From positions 1 to 64,000 of the forward strand of contig NZ_FQXP01000005.1 in NCBI RefSeq assembly GCF_900130005.1: a stretch of DNA of 64,000 nt, in the 5' to 3' direction. Shown here piece after piece: positions 1 to 10,046 of the stretch; the stretch's first letter is position 1; each line of letters opens with the position of its first letter. A program made the translations under genes and the position numbers. A model generated the notes under the pieces. That model saw nothing but the letters and a program-made list of their open reading frames with translations, was not told the DNA's origin and searched no databases. The DNA comes from Clostridium collagenovorans DSM 3089. GTDB lineage: Bacteria; Bacillota; Clostridia; Clostridiales; Clostridiaceae.

Positions 1-3000
1 CTTGCTTCCTCTACATCTTTTTTATCTTCTAAAGTTATTCTATCTGGTAAAGCATTAATCTTATTTATTACACCTTCTGCTGCCTTTTTATCAGCCTCAT
101 CAACTCCGCCTTGATTATTATCAATTTTGAAAGTATAATCTATATTTTTATTTCCCCAAGTGTAAATTGTTACATAGTATTTGCCTGGATTAACTGTAAA
201 CTCATCTTTGCCTTCTCCCTTTGGATAAGCAACACTATTACCATCTTCATCAGTAATATTCCAAGTATATTCTGTTCCCTCTGATTGAATAGTAAAGTTT
301 AATGTAGTTTTTTTACTTACTTCAAAGTAGAATTTATCAGTATAATCTTCAGATAAAGTATCTAAGCTACCACTTATTAGTTCACCTAATTTAATCGGTC
401 CATTAGCTTGTGATTCAGAGTTATTTGGTTCTACTTCTACGTTTGTTCCTGGGACTTGAGTATCCTTTACTTCTATTGTATGAGTTAAAGTATCAGTTAA
501 TCCCTTATCATCAGTTACAGTTAAACTTACATCGTAAATTCCTGCTGAACTAAAACTATGGCTTGGATTTACTTGTGTACTAGTTGATCCATCTCCAAAG
601 TTCCAGCTATATCCTACTATTGTTCCATCTGCATCGCTTGATTGAGCTCCATTAAAAGATACTGATTCTCCTACATTAGCTGTGGTTGGAGCAACTATAA
701 CAGCTGTTGGTGCTTGGTTTTCTGGAGTAACAGTTCCATCTCCAACTTTTCCTGTTATATCAATTGTGTAAGATCCTGACTTATCCCAGTTATAGTTAAC
801 TAAATAGTATTTTCCTGGTTTAGCATTAAATGTTCCAACGGCTGAATTGCCTGTACTATCTTGTTTCCATGCATATAAGTTATTCAAATCATTTTCTGCG
901 TAAACAATCCAGTTCATATCATCTGGAGTCATTCCTGATGTTGTAACTTTAATTTCTACTGGCCCTTCTTCTTTTACTTCAAAGTAGTAGTAATCATTGT
1001 CATTTGATTTAGCAAATTCACCACTTACTTGAGTTCCTGCAAATATAGGTCCATTAGCATCAGCATAGTTATTGTTTGGTTCTACTTCTGAAGTAATTCC
1101 ATTAGTAGCATCCTGTGTTACTGTAACTACTTGAGTTATAGTATTTTCAAGACCTTCAGTATCCTTTACTGTTAAAGTTACTGTGAATTTACCAGGCTTA
1201 GCAAAGCTATGTGTTGGGTTTACTTCTGTACTTGTAGTTCCATCTCCAAAATTCCATGCATATGAAGTTATGCCCTTATCATCAGTTGAGCTATCTCCTT
1301 TAAATTCTATATTAGTATTTACCTTTGCACTACTTGGAGCTACTATTTTAGCAACTGGTGCTATAGGTTGTTCTACTACTATATTCTTAGGAAGTTTTCC
1401 TGTATAAACAACATCGAAAACAAAGTTTCCATTGTTATCCACTCTATGATTTACATAATATGCAGTTAAAGTCTTAAACCCATTCCAAGAATGAGTATCT
1501 AATGTTTTAAGATTATTATTTACTACCTTATCCATAGCTGCTTGGTCAGTAAGTTTACCTTGAGATTTTTCACCTACATAAGTTCCTCTAAAAGTAAATG
1601 CATTATCAAAATGAGATTTTTGAGTAGTTGTAACTCCATTGCTTAAATTTGCTACAGAGTTTAACTCTTGAACTATACCATTTAAATCTCTTTCTTGTAT
1701 TGTAGCTAAATAAGCATCTGATACCATTGGAACATCATAGCTATTGTAGTTATCTACTAACTTTTGCATATGCTTTTGATATTCAGCATTTAAAGCTGAA
1801 TCATTAGACCATTTACTACGTAAAGCATCATAACCAGCTACATCATTATTCATGATTTTACTTATTAATTCATCATAAAGATCTTTTCTATTTTCGTATA
1901 AATAGTTTTGGAATGCCCAAGCATAGTTGTACATGTCCCATCCGCTGTCATATGTTGCATTTAAAGTTTTTGATAAACTCCATCTTGCTGATGGGTCTAC
2001 CCTTAATGTTCCGATCATAGTTTTTCTAACTTTTACACCATCATAACGTGTTGAACCAGCAAATAACTCTGCCCCACCTTCTTCATACCAGTTTAATCTT
2101 CCATTTTCATACAACGCTCCTGAACCCCACATACCTGGAACCATGTATCTACCTTGAAGATAGTGAGTAAGCTCATGACGGAATAATTCTTCTAAACTTA
2201 AGTAACTTTCTTCTATAGTTCTTTCATAAGTATAGAAAGTACCATCTCCTTCTATATACATACCACCATTATCTACTGATAAATTATTGAATATTTTATT
2301 AAATTTATATTCCTTCGGACTATTGTATATAACTACTGTTAATACATCATCAGCATTTCCTTGCTCTAATGGATTATCTCTTCCAATTACTCTGAATAAT
2401 TGACTTTTAACTTCTTTAAGTGCCCAGTAAAGTCTTTGAACCTTTTCTTCAGTAACCTTATCTCCTGTTTGGAATTGTACTGAGCCATTATCAAAACTGT
2501 ACTTCTTTGGAAGGTATTTTTGCTTACCTGCTTCTATTATCTTATCTTTGTCTAATAAATTTCCATTAACATCTTTGCTATCATAGTTATAAGATAAAAC
2601 ATTTATTACTTCAAAATATTGTTCACCTAAGTATTCATATAAACTTAAACAGTCTGTTAATACTTGATGACATCTCTTAGGATCACTATGAACTTTACCT
2701 AATGTACCCATCATGTATATTCCGTTATTTATTATCCATGCTGTATTAGAGTTAAGTTTTGATGGTCCTAAGTTTGCAACTCTAATAACTTGTTCTATAT
2801 AGTTATCTATTTTTCCATACCATTGACTCTTTGTATAATCAGTACTTCCTTCATATTTGTAAGAAGAAATATCATATTCTATACTACCAATTATATTGTA
2901 GAAAGCTGTACCTTTAGCATTATCAAGTGAATGAATGTCAAAATTATCAACAAAGTCCCTAACAATTGGTATACAATTATTAATTACCTCTACATCTGTA

Positions 3001-3737
3001 GCACTGTTCCATATTAAAGAACCAACCGCTGCTACCATTTCATCATTTTTAGATGTTCCAAATCTAAAGTTTGAGTTAGCTTGTAAAGCTTTAATAGCTG
3101 GTATTACTTTAGACTTTTCTTCTCTAGTTTTTAAATAACTTAAACCAGGGTTATAGAAACCTAAGTAGTAACCTGATCTTAATACTTCGATTAGAGTTGG
3201 GATACCCTTATTATCAGTTGAAGTATAAGTTGGAGCCTTAGATTTTATATTATCTATAAGTGCTTGTACACGTTGTTTATCCCCATAGAAAGCTTGGTTA
3301 CCATCATTGTATACAAATAAATCTGTTATTTGTCTAAAGCTATCTAAATTGCAAACTATATCAATCATTTGATCGTATGGCATTTGTGCCAATTCTGCCA
3401 TGGTATATTTTGCCGAAATTCTTTCTACTGAATAGCTTTCTACATCTGTTGCTTTTAAAAATGATGGAGTTGTTAAGATAGGCTCCCCGTCCCCTGCTTT
3501 ATCAACTGTTTCTGACTCTTCTTTAATTGCCAAATCCGCCAAAGATCCTAAAGGTTCTTTCTTATTTCCAAAACTTTGATTTTCCACAACTCTCTTAGGA
3601 TTTTTAATTTGATTAGCTAATACTATGCTGTTTCCACAAGTAGAAACTAACATAGCTGTACATACTGAACAAAGAACTGCTTTTGAAATTGGCTTTCTTC
3701 TAACATTTTTTTCAGATGATTTTTTTACATTTTTCAT
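1..3737 (-). CDS. Collagenase 1 (M9B), C-terminus cut by window edge
   Basis: Secreted zinc collagenase of the clostridial ColG/ColA type. The frame is open from ATG at 3737 to base 1, at least 1245 residues. A GGGGGG ribosome site lies just before the start. Residues 1 to about 41 are a long basic signal peptide. M9N and catalytic domains follow, with HELTH at residues 521-525 (2163-2177) and the Glu-rich EEGGAE zinc-ligand motif about 28 residues later. Then come PKD (about 1370-1110), PPC/collagen-binding (about 1095-735), PKD (about 715-470) and PPC (about 440-130). The last visible residues, with ITLEDKKDVEEA, look like a FIVAR-type helical repeat of clostridial surface proteins; the other two collagenases lack it. 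No frameshift was found at the points checked. It is the most promoter-distal of the three tandem paralogues but has its own promoter region. Confidence 0.94.
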   Translation of the reverse strand, partial: MKNVKKSSEKNVRRKPISKAVLCSVCTAMLVSTCGNSIVLANQIKNPKRVVENQSFGNKKEPLGSLADLAIKEESETVDKAGDGEPILTTPSFLKATDVESYSVERISAKYTMAELAQMPYDQMIDIVCNLDSFRQITDLFVYNDGNQAFYGDKQRVQALIDNIKSKAPTYTSTDNKGIPTLIEVLRSGYYLGFYNPGLSYLKTREEKSKVIPAIKALQANSNFRFGTSKNDEMVAAVGSLIWNSATDVEVINNCIPIVRDFVDNFDIHSLDNAKGTAFYNIIGSIEYDISSYKYEGSTDYTKSQWYGKIDNYIEQVIRVANLGPSKLNSNTAWIINNGIYMMGTLGKVHSDPKRCHQVLTDCLSLYEYLGEQYFEVINVLSYNYDSKDVNGNLLDKDKIIEAGKQKYLPKKYSFDNGSVQFQTGDKVTEEKVQRLYWALKEVKSQLFRVIGRDNPLEQGNADDVLTVVIYNSPKEYKFNKIFNNLSVDNGGMYIEGDGTFYTYERTIEESYLSLEELFRHELTHYLQGRYMVPGMWGSGALYENGRLNWYEEGGAELFAGSTRYDGVKVRKTMIGTLRVDPSARWSLSKTLNATYDSGWDMYNYAWAFQNYLYENRKDLYDELISKIMNNDVAGYDALRSKWSNDSALNAEYQKHMQKLVDNYNSYDVPMVSDAYLATIQERDLNGIVQELNSVANLSNGVTTTQKSHFDNAFTFRGTYVGEKSQGKLTDQAAMDKVVNNNLKTLDTHSWNGFKTLTAYYVNHRVDNNGNFVFDVVYTGKLPKNIVVEQPIAPVAKIVAPSSAKVNTNIEFKGDSSTDDKGITSYAWNFGDGTTSTEVNPTHSFAKPGKFTVTLTVKDTEGLENTITQVVTVTQDATNGITSEVEPNNNYADANGPIFAGTQVSGEFAKSNDNDYYYFEVKEEGPVEIKVTTSGMTPDDMNWIVYAENDLNNLYAWKQDSTGNSAVGTFNAKPGKYYLVNYNWDKSGSYTIDITGKVGDGTVTPENQAPTAVIVAPTTANVGESVSFNGAQSSDADGTIVGYSWNFGDGSTSTQVNPSHSFSSAGIYDVSLTVTDDKGLTDTLTHTIEVKDTQVPGTNVEVEPNNSESQANGPIKLGELISGSLDTLSEDYTDKFYFEVSKKTTLNFTIQSEGTEYTWNITDEDGNSVAYPKGEGKDEFTVNPGKYYVTIYTWGNKNIDYTFKIDNNQGGVDEADKKAAEGVINKINALPDRITLEDKKDVEEA

Positions 3738-3880
3738 TAATAATCCCCCCTTGGAATTTACCATGAACCTACCATAAAATAATCTAACAAAAACAAAAAA
3801 TCATGTTCAAGTCTAAAAGTGTTAAAACCTCACACCTCCATTGTAATTATTTTTATATGCAAACTTTAATTATAAAGTTC
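3738..3880 (-). promoter_or_regulatory. Collagenase 1 promoter and leader with dyad and SD-like tract
   Basis: A dyad with AACTTTA and TAAAGTT arms and a 4-nt loop lies at 3862-3879. Read on the minus strand it spans CTTTATAAT, a candidate -10. A GGAGGTG tract (3833-3839) sits about 100 nt before the start codon, too far to serve it directly. A TTTTTGTTAGATTA segment conserved in the other two leaders follows, and then the real GGGGGG ribosome site. Copies 2 and 3 have the same order of elements. The -35 is not convincing, so promoter assignment is inference. Confidence 0.5.
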
Positions 3881-4187
3881 ATATCATTTTATAGAATCAA
3901 ATAAATTTTATGAACGCATACATTTTGCCTCTTTCTATTAGATGTTTTTAGCAATATTAACAAAATTACTTATTTTTTAAATTATATTTTAATTAATATA
4001 AATTTTATTTATATAAAACACACTTAACTCAAGCATAATATACGTGTTTTATTTGACTTAATTTTCTTAATATTCTAAATATTCATACTCGTATTATACG
4101 TTATATCGGTTAACTTTTCAATAATATACCATAAAAACATAATTATTATTATTTTTCATAAATATAATAATAATTAAAATAGCATAA

Positions 4188-4291
4188 AGGACTATCTCAT
4201 TATGATAGTTCCTTAAGTTTAACTATATTATAAATATTATTGTATTTATAATATAGTTATCTACTTAATTTACTATTTGTGAGATAGTCCT
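4188..4291 (-). terminator. Nested hairpin downstream of collagenase 2
   Basis: Outer arms at 4188-4199 and 4280-4291 (AGGACTATCTCA with its exact complement) enclose a second perfect 16-bp dyad at 4221-4236 and 4243-4258 with a 6-nt loop. On the minus strand the outer stem ends in TCCTTTATG, a short T-run. It lies about 40 nt past the collagenase 2 stop. The rest of this 590-nt gap is the collagenase 1 promoter and AT-rich DNA with nothing else recognisable. Confidence 0.65.
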
Positions 4292-4329
4292 AATATAATA
4301 GAAAGTAACTTTATTTAATTTATTTTATA

Positions 4330-7300
4330 TTATTTAAATAAATTTTTAAACCAGCTAGTTATTTTTCCTTCTGATTTAGCAGTTTGTTGAACAGGCTCAT
4401 TTTCAACAGCAGCACTTAAACCTACATATCCTGTAGCAGCTTTAGCTCCACTCTTTAAGTTACCTGTTACATTAACAGTATAGCTACCTGCTCCTCCAGC
4501 ATATTTGTAAACATATAAGTAGTACTTACCTGGTTTTAAGTTAACCTTTGTAGTATCTCCACTTTCATAAGCTATATAATTACTTGTATTGTTAGCTGAA
4601 TATAACATCCAACTTCCACCTATAGCACTAGACTTATTAACACTAATATTAACATCACCTTGAGTTGTAACATCAAATGAGTATATATCAGTTGTATCAT
4701 CATAGTCAAAGTATCCTGTAACTGGTACACCACTTGAAATTGGTCCATTAGCTTCTGCAAAGCTATTATTTGGTTCGCTTTCTGCAGTGATTCCTGGTTG
4801 TGTAGTTCCACCACCTTGGTTACCATCTACTTTAAATGTATAATCTACATTGCTATATCCCCAAGTGTATACTGTAATATAGTATCTTCCTGGATTAACT
4901 GTGAATTCATCTGTAGCTCCTCCCTTTGGATAAGCAACATTGTTTCCCGCAGCATCTTCAATAGTCCAAGTATATTGTGTACTTGCTGATTGAACACCTA
5001 TGCTGAATGTACCTCTTTGATTTACATCAAAGTAGAATTTATCAGTGTAATCTCCAGATGAAGCATTTAATTTACCTCTTATTGATGCACCTAATTTAAT
5101 TGGTCCATTAGCTTGTGAAGTTGAATCATTTGGTTCAGTTTCTACAGTTATACCTGTTCCTGGAACCTCTGTGCTCTTTATTTCAATTTCTTGAGTTAAA
5201 GTACCAGTTGCACCCTTGTCATCTGTTACAGTTAAAGTTACACTGTAAGTTCCTGCTTTACTAAAGCTATGACTTGGATTTACTTGTGTACTAGTTGATC
5301 CATCTCCAAAGTTCCAGCTATATCCTGCTATTGTTCCATCAGCATCACTTGATTGTGATCCTCTGAATGATACAGATTCTCCTACATTTGCTGTTGTTGG
5401 AGCAACTATAACAGCTGTTGGTGCTTGATTTGTTACTGCTTTTATTACAACAGACTGTGTTTTAGTAGCAGTTGCACCCTTATCATCTGTTACAGTTAAA
5501 CTTACAGTATAAGTTCCCGCTTTACTAAAGCTATGACTTGGACTTGCTTGTGTACTAGTTGATCCATCTCCAAAGTTCCAGCTATATGATGCAATTCTTC
5601 CATCTGCATCACTTGATTGTGATCCATCAAATAATAATGTTTGTCCAACTGTTCCAGTACTTGGTCCACTTATAACAGCTGTTGGTGCTTGGTTTGCTAC
5701 TTCTTTTACAGTGATTTTTTGAGTCATTGTAGAAGTTGCACCCTTGTCATCTGTTACAGTTAAGCTTACATTGTAAGTCCCTGCTGCACTAAAGCTATGG
5801 CTTGGATTTACTTGTGTGCTAGTTGATCCATCTCCAAAGTTCCAGCTATATCCTACTATTGTTCCATCAGCATCACTTGATTGTGATCCTCTGAATGATA
5901 CAGATTCTCCTACATTTGCTGTTGTTGGAGCAACTATAACAGCTGTTGGTGCTTGGTTTTCTGGAGTAACTGTTCCACCGCCAACTTTTCCTGTTATATC
6001 AATTGTGTAAGATCCAGTCTTATCCCAGTTATAGTTAACTAAATAGTATTTTCCTGGTTTAGCATTAAATGTTCCAACTGCTGAACTACCTGATACATCT
6101 TGTTTCCATGCAAATAAATTATTTAAATCATTTTCTGCATATACAAGCCAGTTCATGTCATTTGCAGTCATTCCTGATGTAGTAACTTTTATTTCTACTG
6201 GTCCTTCTTCTTTTACTTCAAAGTAATAGTAATCAGTTTCGTTTGCTGTAAAGTTAGCTCTTACTTGAGTACCTGCAAATATAGGACCATTTGCTTGTGT
6301 AAAATCATTGTTTGGTTCTGTTTCTGAAGTAATTGCTGTATTAGAAGAACCCCCTCCTGTTACTGTAATTACTTGAGTTGTTGTATTTGTAAGGCCTTCA
6401 GTATCTCTTACAGTCAAAGTAACTGTATAAGTACCAGCTTTACTGAAACTATGATTTGGATTTACTTCTGTGCTTGTACTTCCATCACCAAAGTTCCATG
6501 AGTAAGAAGCTATGCCCTTATCATCAGTTGAACTATCTCCTCTAAATTGTACAGAAGCATTTACCTTTGCACTAGTTGGAGCTACTATTTTAGCAACTGG
6601 TGCTGTAGGTTGTACAACATCTACATTCTTAGGAAGTTTTCCTGTATAAACAACATCAAAAACAAAGTTTCCATTGCTATCTACTCTATGATTTACATAG
6701 TATGCAGTTAAAGTTTTAAATCCATTCCAAGAATGAGTATCTAAAGTTTTCAAGTTATTATTTACCATCTTATCCATAGATGCTTGGTCAGCAAGTTTAC
6801 CTTGTGATTTTCCACCTGTGTAAGTTCCTCTGAAAGTAAATGCATTATCAAAATGAGATTTTTCAGTAGTTGTAACACCATTACTTAAGCTAGCTACAGA
6901 ATTTAACTCTTGAACTATGCTATTTAAATCTTTTTCTTGTATTGTAGCTAAATAAGCATCTGATACCATTGGAACATCATAGCTATTGTAGTTATCTACT
7001 AACTTTTGCATATGTCTTTGGTATTCAGTATTTAATGCTGAATCACTAGCCCATTTGCTACGTAAAGCATCATAACCAGCTACATCATTCTTCATTATTG
7101 TACTTATTAATTGTTCGTAAAGATCTTTTCTATTTTCATATAAATAGTTTTGGAATGCCCATGCATAGTTGTACATGTCCCATCCACTGTCATATGTTGC
7201 ATTTAAAGCTTTAGATAAGCTCCATCTTGCTGATGGATCTACCATCAATGTTCCGATCATAGTTTTTCTAACTTTTACACCATCATAGCGTGTTGAGCCA

Positions 7301-8979
7301 GCAAATAACTCTGCTCCACCTTCTTCATACCAGTTTAATCTTCCATTTTCATATATTTGACCATATCCCCACATACCTGGTACCATGTATCTACCTTGAA
7401 GATAGTGAGTAAGCTCATGACGGAATAATTCTTCTAGGCTTAGGTAACTTTCTTCTGTTGTTCTTTCATAAGTATAGAAAGTACCATCTCCTTCTATATA
7501 CATACCACCATTATCTACTGATAAATTGTTAAATACTTTATTTAATTGATATTCCTTTGGACTATTGTATATAACTACTGTTAATACATCATCAACATTT
7601 CCTTGCTCTAGTGGATTATCTCTTCCTATTACTCTAAATAATTGACTCTTAACTTCTTTTAAAGCCCAGTAAAGTCTTTGAACCTTTTCTTCAGTAACTC
7701 TATCCCCTGTTTGGAATTGTACTGTTCCATTGTCAAAGCTATATCTCTTTGGAAGGTACTTTTGTTTACCTGCTTCTATTATCTTATCTTTGTCTAATAA
7801 ATTTCCATTAACATCTTTGCTATCATAGTTATAAGATAATACATTGATTACCTCAAAATATTGTTCGCCTAAATATTCATATAAGCTTAAACAATCTGTT
7901 AATACTTGATGACATCTCTTAGGGTTGCTATGAACTTTACCTAATGTACCCATCATATATATTCCGTTATTTATTATCCATGCTGTATCTGCATTAAGTT
8001 TTGATGGTCCTAATTTTGCAACTCTAATAACTTGTTCTATATAGTTATCTATTTTTCCGTACCATTGACTCTTTGTGTAATCAGTACTTCCTTCATATTT
8101 ATAAGAAGAAATATCATATTCTATTCCAGCAATTATATTATAGAAAGCTGTACCTTTAGCATTATTAAGTGAGTAAGTATCTAAATTATCTACAAACTCT
8201 CTAACTATTGGCAAACAATTATTGATTACCTCTACATCTGTTGCACTGTTCCATATTAAAGAACCAACAGATGATACCATTTCATCATTTGTAGCTGTTC
8301 CAAATCTAAAGTTTGAGTTAGCTTGTAAAGCTTTAATTGCTGGTAATACCTTTGATTTTTCTGCTCTAGTTGATAAATAGCTTAAACCAGTATTATAAAA
8401 TGCTAAGTAATAACCTGCTCTTAACACTTCAATTAAATTTGGTATTCCTTTATTATCACTTGAAGTATAAGTTGAAGCTTTAGATCTTATTCCATCTATA
8501 AGTGCTTGCACACGATTTTTATCACCATAGAAAGCTTGGTTACCATCGTTGTACACGAATAAATCTGTTATTTGTCTAAAATCATCTAAACTAGCAACTG
8601 TTTCAATCATTTGATTATATGACATTTGTGATAATTGAGCCATAGTATAATTAGTAGCTATTCTTTCAGCTGCAAAACTTGCTATATTTGACTCTGTTAA
8701 AAATGTTGGTGTTGTTAATTCTGGTTCCCCATCACCAGCTTTATCAACTGTTTCTGATTCAGCTTTAATTACTGAATCAGCTAATGACCCTAAAGGTGCT
8801 TTCTTGTTAGCGACATCTTGATTACTTACTACTCCATTAGGATTGCTAATTTGAGAAGCTAATACTATACTATTTCCACAAGTTGAAACTAACATAGCTG
8901 TACATACTGAACAAAGAACTGCTTTTGAAATTGGTTTTCTTCTAACAATCTTGTCAGATGATTTTTTTACATTTTTCAT
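4330..8979 (-). CDS. Collagenase 2 (M9B), largest domain array
   Basis: Complete secreted collagenase of 1549 residues, longer than the usual 1000-1100 for ColG/ColH/ColA. The start has GGGGG 8 nt upstream. Order: signal peptide (1-41, likely cut after VLA), M9N (about 100-370), catalytic M9 with HELTH 521-525, catalytic Glu522 and third zinc ligand Glu553; PKD (about 790-875), PPC (885-1000), three PKDs (1008-1093, 1096-1181, 1185-1270), PPC (1278-1387) and PPC (1396-1507). A tail ends in SWFKNLFK. Each PPC carries the EPNN/EPND calcium-site motif. PKDs 2 and 4 differ at only a few bases over about 155 nt, so the duplication is recent. It should act on extracellular fibrillar collagen, with PKD/PPC domains binding and swelling fibres (family knowledge). 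Confidence 0.97.
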   Translation of the reverse strand: MKNVKKSSDKIVRRKPISKAVLCSVCTAMLVSTCGNSIVLASQISNPNGVVSNQDVANKKAPLGSLADSVIKAESETVDKAGDGEPELTTPTFLTESNIASFAAERIATNYTMAQLSQMSYNQMIETVASLDDFRQITDLFVYNDGNQAFYGDKNRVQALIDGIRSKASTYTSSDNKGIPNLIEVLRAGYYLAFYNTGLSYLSTRAEKSKVLPAIKALQANSNFRFGTATNDEMVSSVGSLIWNSATDVEVINNCLPIVREFVDNLDTYSLNNAKGTAFYNIIAGIEYDISSYKYEGSTDYTKSQWYGKIDNYIEQVIRVAKLGPSKLNADTAWIINNGIYMMGTLGKVHSNPKRCHQVLTDCLSLYEYLGEQYFEVINVLSYNYDSKDVNGNLLDKDKIIEAGKQKYLPKRYSFDNGTVQFQTGDRVTEEKVQRLYWALKEVKSQLFRVIGRDNPLEQGNVDDVLTVVIYNSPKEYQLNKVFNNLSVDNGGMYIEGDGTFYTYERTTEESYLSLEELFRHELTHYLQGRYMVPGMWGYGQIYENGRLNWYEEGGAELFAGSTRYDGVKVRKTMIGTLMVDPSARWSLSKALNATYDSGWDMYNYAWAFQNYLYENRKDLYEQLISTIMKNDVAGYDALRSKWASDSALNTEYQRHMQKLVDNYNSYDVPMVSDAYLATIQEKDLNSIVQELNSVASLSNGVTTTEKSHFDNAFTFRGTYTGGKSQGKLADQASMDKMVNNNLKTLDTHSWNGFKTLTAYYVNHRVDSNGNFVFDVVYTGKLPKNVDVVQPTAPVAKIVAPTSAKVNASVQFRGDSSTDDKGIASYSWNFGDGSTSTEVNPNHSFSKAGTYTVTLTVRDTEGLTNTTTQVITVTGGGSSNTAITSETEPNNDFTQANGPIFAGTQVRANFTANETDYYYFEVKEEGPVEIKVTTSGMTANDMNWLVYAENDLNNLFAWKQDVSGSSAVGTFNAKPGKYYLVNYNWDKTGSYTIDITGKVGGGTVTPENQAPTAVIVAPTTANVGESVSFRGSQSSDADGTIVGYSWNFGDGSTSTQVNPSHSFSAAGTYNVSLTVTDDKGATSTMTQKITVKEVANQAPTAVISGPSTGTVGQTLLFDGSQSSDADGRIASYSWNFGDGSTSTQASPSHSFSKAGTYTVSLTVTDDKGATATKTQSVVIKAVTNQAPTAVIVAPTTANVGESVSFRGSQSSDADGTIAGYSWNFGDGSTSTQVNPSHSFSKAGTYSVTLTVTDDKGATGTLTQEIEIKSTEVPGTGITVETEPNDSTSQANGPIKLGASIRGKLNASSGDYTDKFYFDVNQRGTFSIGVQSASTQYTWTIEDAAGNNVAYPKGGATDEFTVNPGRYYITVYTWGYSNVDYTFKVDGNQGGGTTQPGITAESEPNNSFAEANGPISSGVPVTGYFDYDDTTDIYSFDVTTQGDVNISVNKSSAIGGSWMLYSANNTSNYIAYESGDTTKVNLKPGKYYLYVYKYAGGAGSYTVNVTGNLKSGAKAATGYVGLSAAVENEPVQQTAKSEGKITSWFKNLFK

Positions 8980-9160
8980 TAATAATTCCCCCTTAATAAT
9001 TGAAACTTTACAACAATAATTAAATTTTCACCCTAAAATTAACCTAACAAAAACAGTAAAAAATTCATTTAAGATTTAACGTTTTACTAAACTCACCTCC
9101 TAAATAATAATTTTAAGAATTTTTAGTTAATATTTAAACTTTAAATATAAAGTTTATAGC
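8980..9160 (-). promoter_or_regulatory. Collagenase 2 promoter and leader with dyad and SD-like tract
   Basis: A perfect 8+8 dyad (AAACTTTA, 4-nt loop, TAAAGTTT) lies at 9136-9155. It is preceded in the minus-strand sense by TGCTATAAAC, which reads as an extended -10, and it also contains TATATT. A GGAGGTG tract at 9094-9100 is 115-121 nt ahead of the ATG. A conserved TTTTTTACTGTTTTTGTTAG segment follows. The true ribosome site GGGGG sits next to the ATG at 8979. It parallels copies 1 and 3. Confidence 0.5.
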
Positions 9161-9311
9161 ATTTAGTATAAATTTTTGCTAAATAAAACAATTTTCTAAG
9201 CAATGTTCATAGTATGTTTTTTTATTTAACTATTTTTCCACAATATATCACAATTTAAAATAGCTTTCAAATTATTTCATTCTACATTTTTTTCGCTGAA
9301 TATTTCAAAAA

Positions 9312-9367
9312 ATAAAGATGAAGTATATATTTTTTTATTTTTTGATTAATATACACTTCATCTTTAT
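9312..9367. repeat. Long inverted repeat between collagenases 2 and 3
   Basis: Perfect 13-bp arms (ATAAAGATGAAGT and its complement) at 9312-9324 and 9355-9367 flank an AT-rich loop. It lies about 160 nt upstream of the collagenase 2 promoter dyad. Function unknown; it could end a transcript from either side. Confidence 0.5.
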
Positions 9368-9378
9368 GGATTATACTG

Positions 9379-9393
9379 AATTTTCTGAATATT
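9379..9393. promoter_or_regulatory. CodY-box-like sequence
   Basis: AATTTTCTGAATATT matches the CodY consensus AATTTTCWGAAAATT at 14 of 15 positions. It lies about 225 nt upstream of the collagenase 2 dyad, far for direct repression, so a role in collagenase control is only possible. Such AT-rich matches also arise by chance. Confidence 0.3.
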
Positions 9394-9467
9394 TTCAAGA
9401 TAAATTATGTTTTTTACCTTATAATGATAATTTTTCCTTAAAACTTAAATTTTTCTACACAACAAAA

Positions 9468-9499
9468 TCAACCCAACATTATCCCTTATTGGGTTTTTA
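9468..9499 (+). terminator. Plus-strand terminator-like hairpin
   Basis: AACCCAA and TTGGGTT arms followed by TTTTTAG form a small intrinsic terminator on the plus strand, though no convincing plus-strand gene precedes it. The 60-codon frame ending here overlaps the hairpins and has no good ribosome site, so it is not called. A small RNA is possible. The rest of the 1.07-kb gap between collagenases 2 and 3 is AT-rich and unremarkable. Confidence 0.35.
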
Positions 9500-9904
9500 G
9501 CACTTACTATATTATATTTCGTAACTTATACTCACATACTTAATTATTGATAACATTATACTATACTTTTATTTATTTTTCAATATATATACACAATAAA
9601 GCATATATATTCTTCTTGTATTTAATATTTATACTTTCTTGATTTTACATTAACAAAAGACAAGTTACCCTTCCCTTATATATTTTATATGTGTTTTAGT
9701 TATAACTCAACAATATATGAAAATATTACTTAATACATTGCTTTTTAATTTTTAATACCCCATTTTCACTATCAATTTATGATTATATAAACATTTGTAT
9801 TTTATTTATACAAATATACATTATCTCAATTTATAATTCACAATATACTATATCATACTTTATAGTGACTTATACTTATCTATATATAAATATTTTAGTA
9901 AACT

Positions 9905-10007
9905 AAAAGACTACCTTATATAGTTATTATATTAAGTAAGAATATCATAAACTCACTGATTTTTATGATTTATAACCTAATATTTTCATTTATACAAGAT
10001 AGTCCTT
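9905..10007 (-). terminator. Hairpin downstream of collagenase 3
   Basis: Arms at 9905-9921 and 9991-10007 pair over about 17 positions in minus-strand RNA when G-U pairs are counted, and the structure ends in TCTTTTAG. The leading arm shares AGGACTATCT with the collagenase 2 terminator. An inner ATCATAAA/TTTATGAT pair lies in the loop. It begins about 40 nt after the collagenase 3 stop. Confidence 0.55.
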
Positions 10008-10046
10008 ATTTAATTAATAGAAAGTAAATTTATAAAATCTTTTTTA

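Noticed and set aside
28..43. Lipoprotein sorting for the collagenases (Cys at about residue 34)
   Set aside because: The segment LVSTCG has Thr before Cys, not the small Gly/Ala/Ser of a lipobox; the cleavage fits signal peptidase I after VLA.
9318..9500. 60-codon plus-strand frame between collagenases 2 and 3
   Set aside because: Very AT-rich composition (mostly Phe, Tyr, Ile), no ribosome site, and it runs through two hairpins. Not a credible protein.
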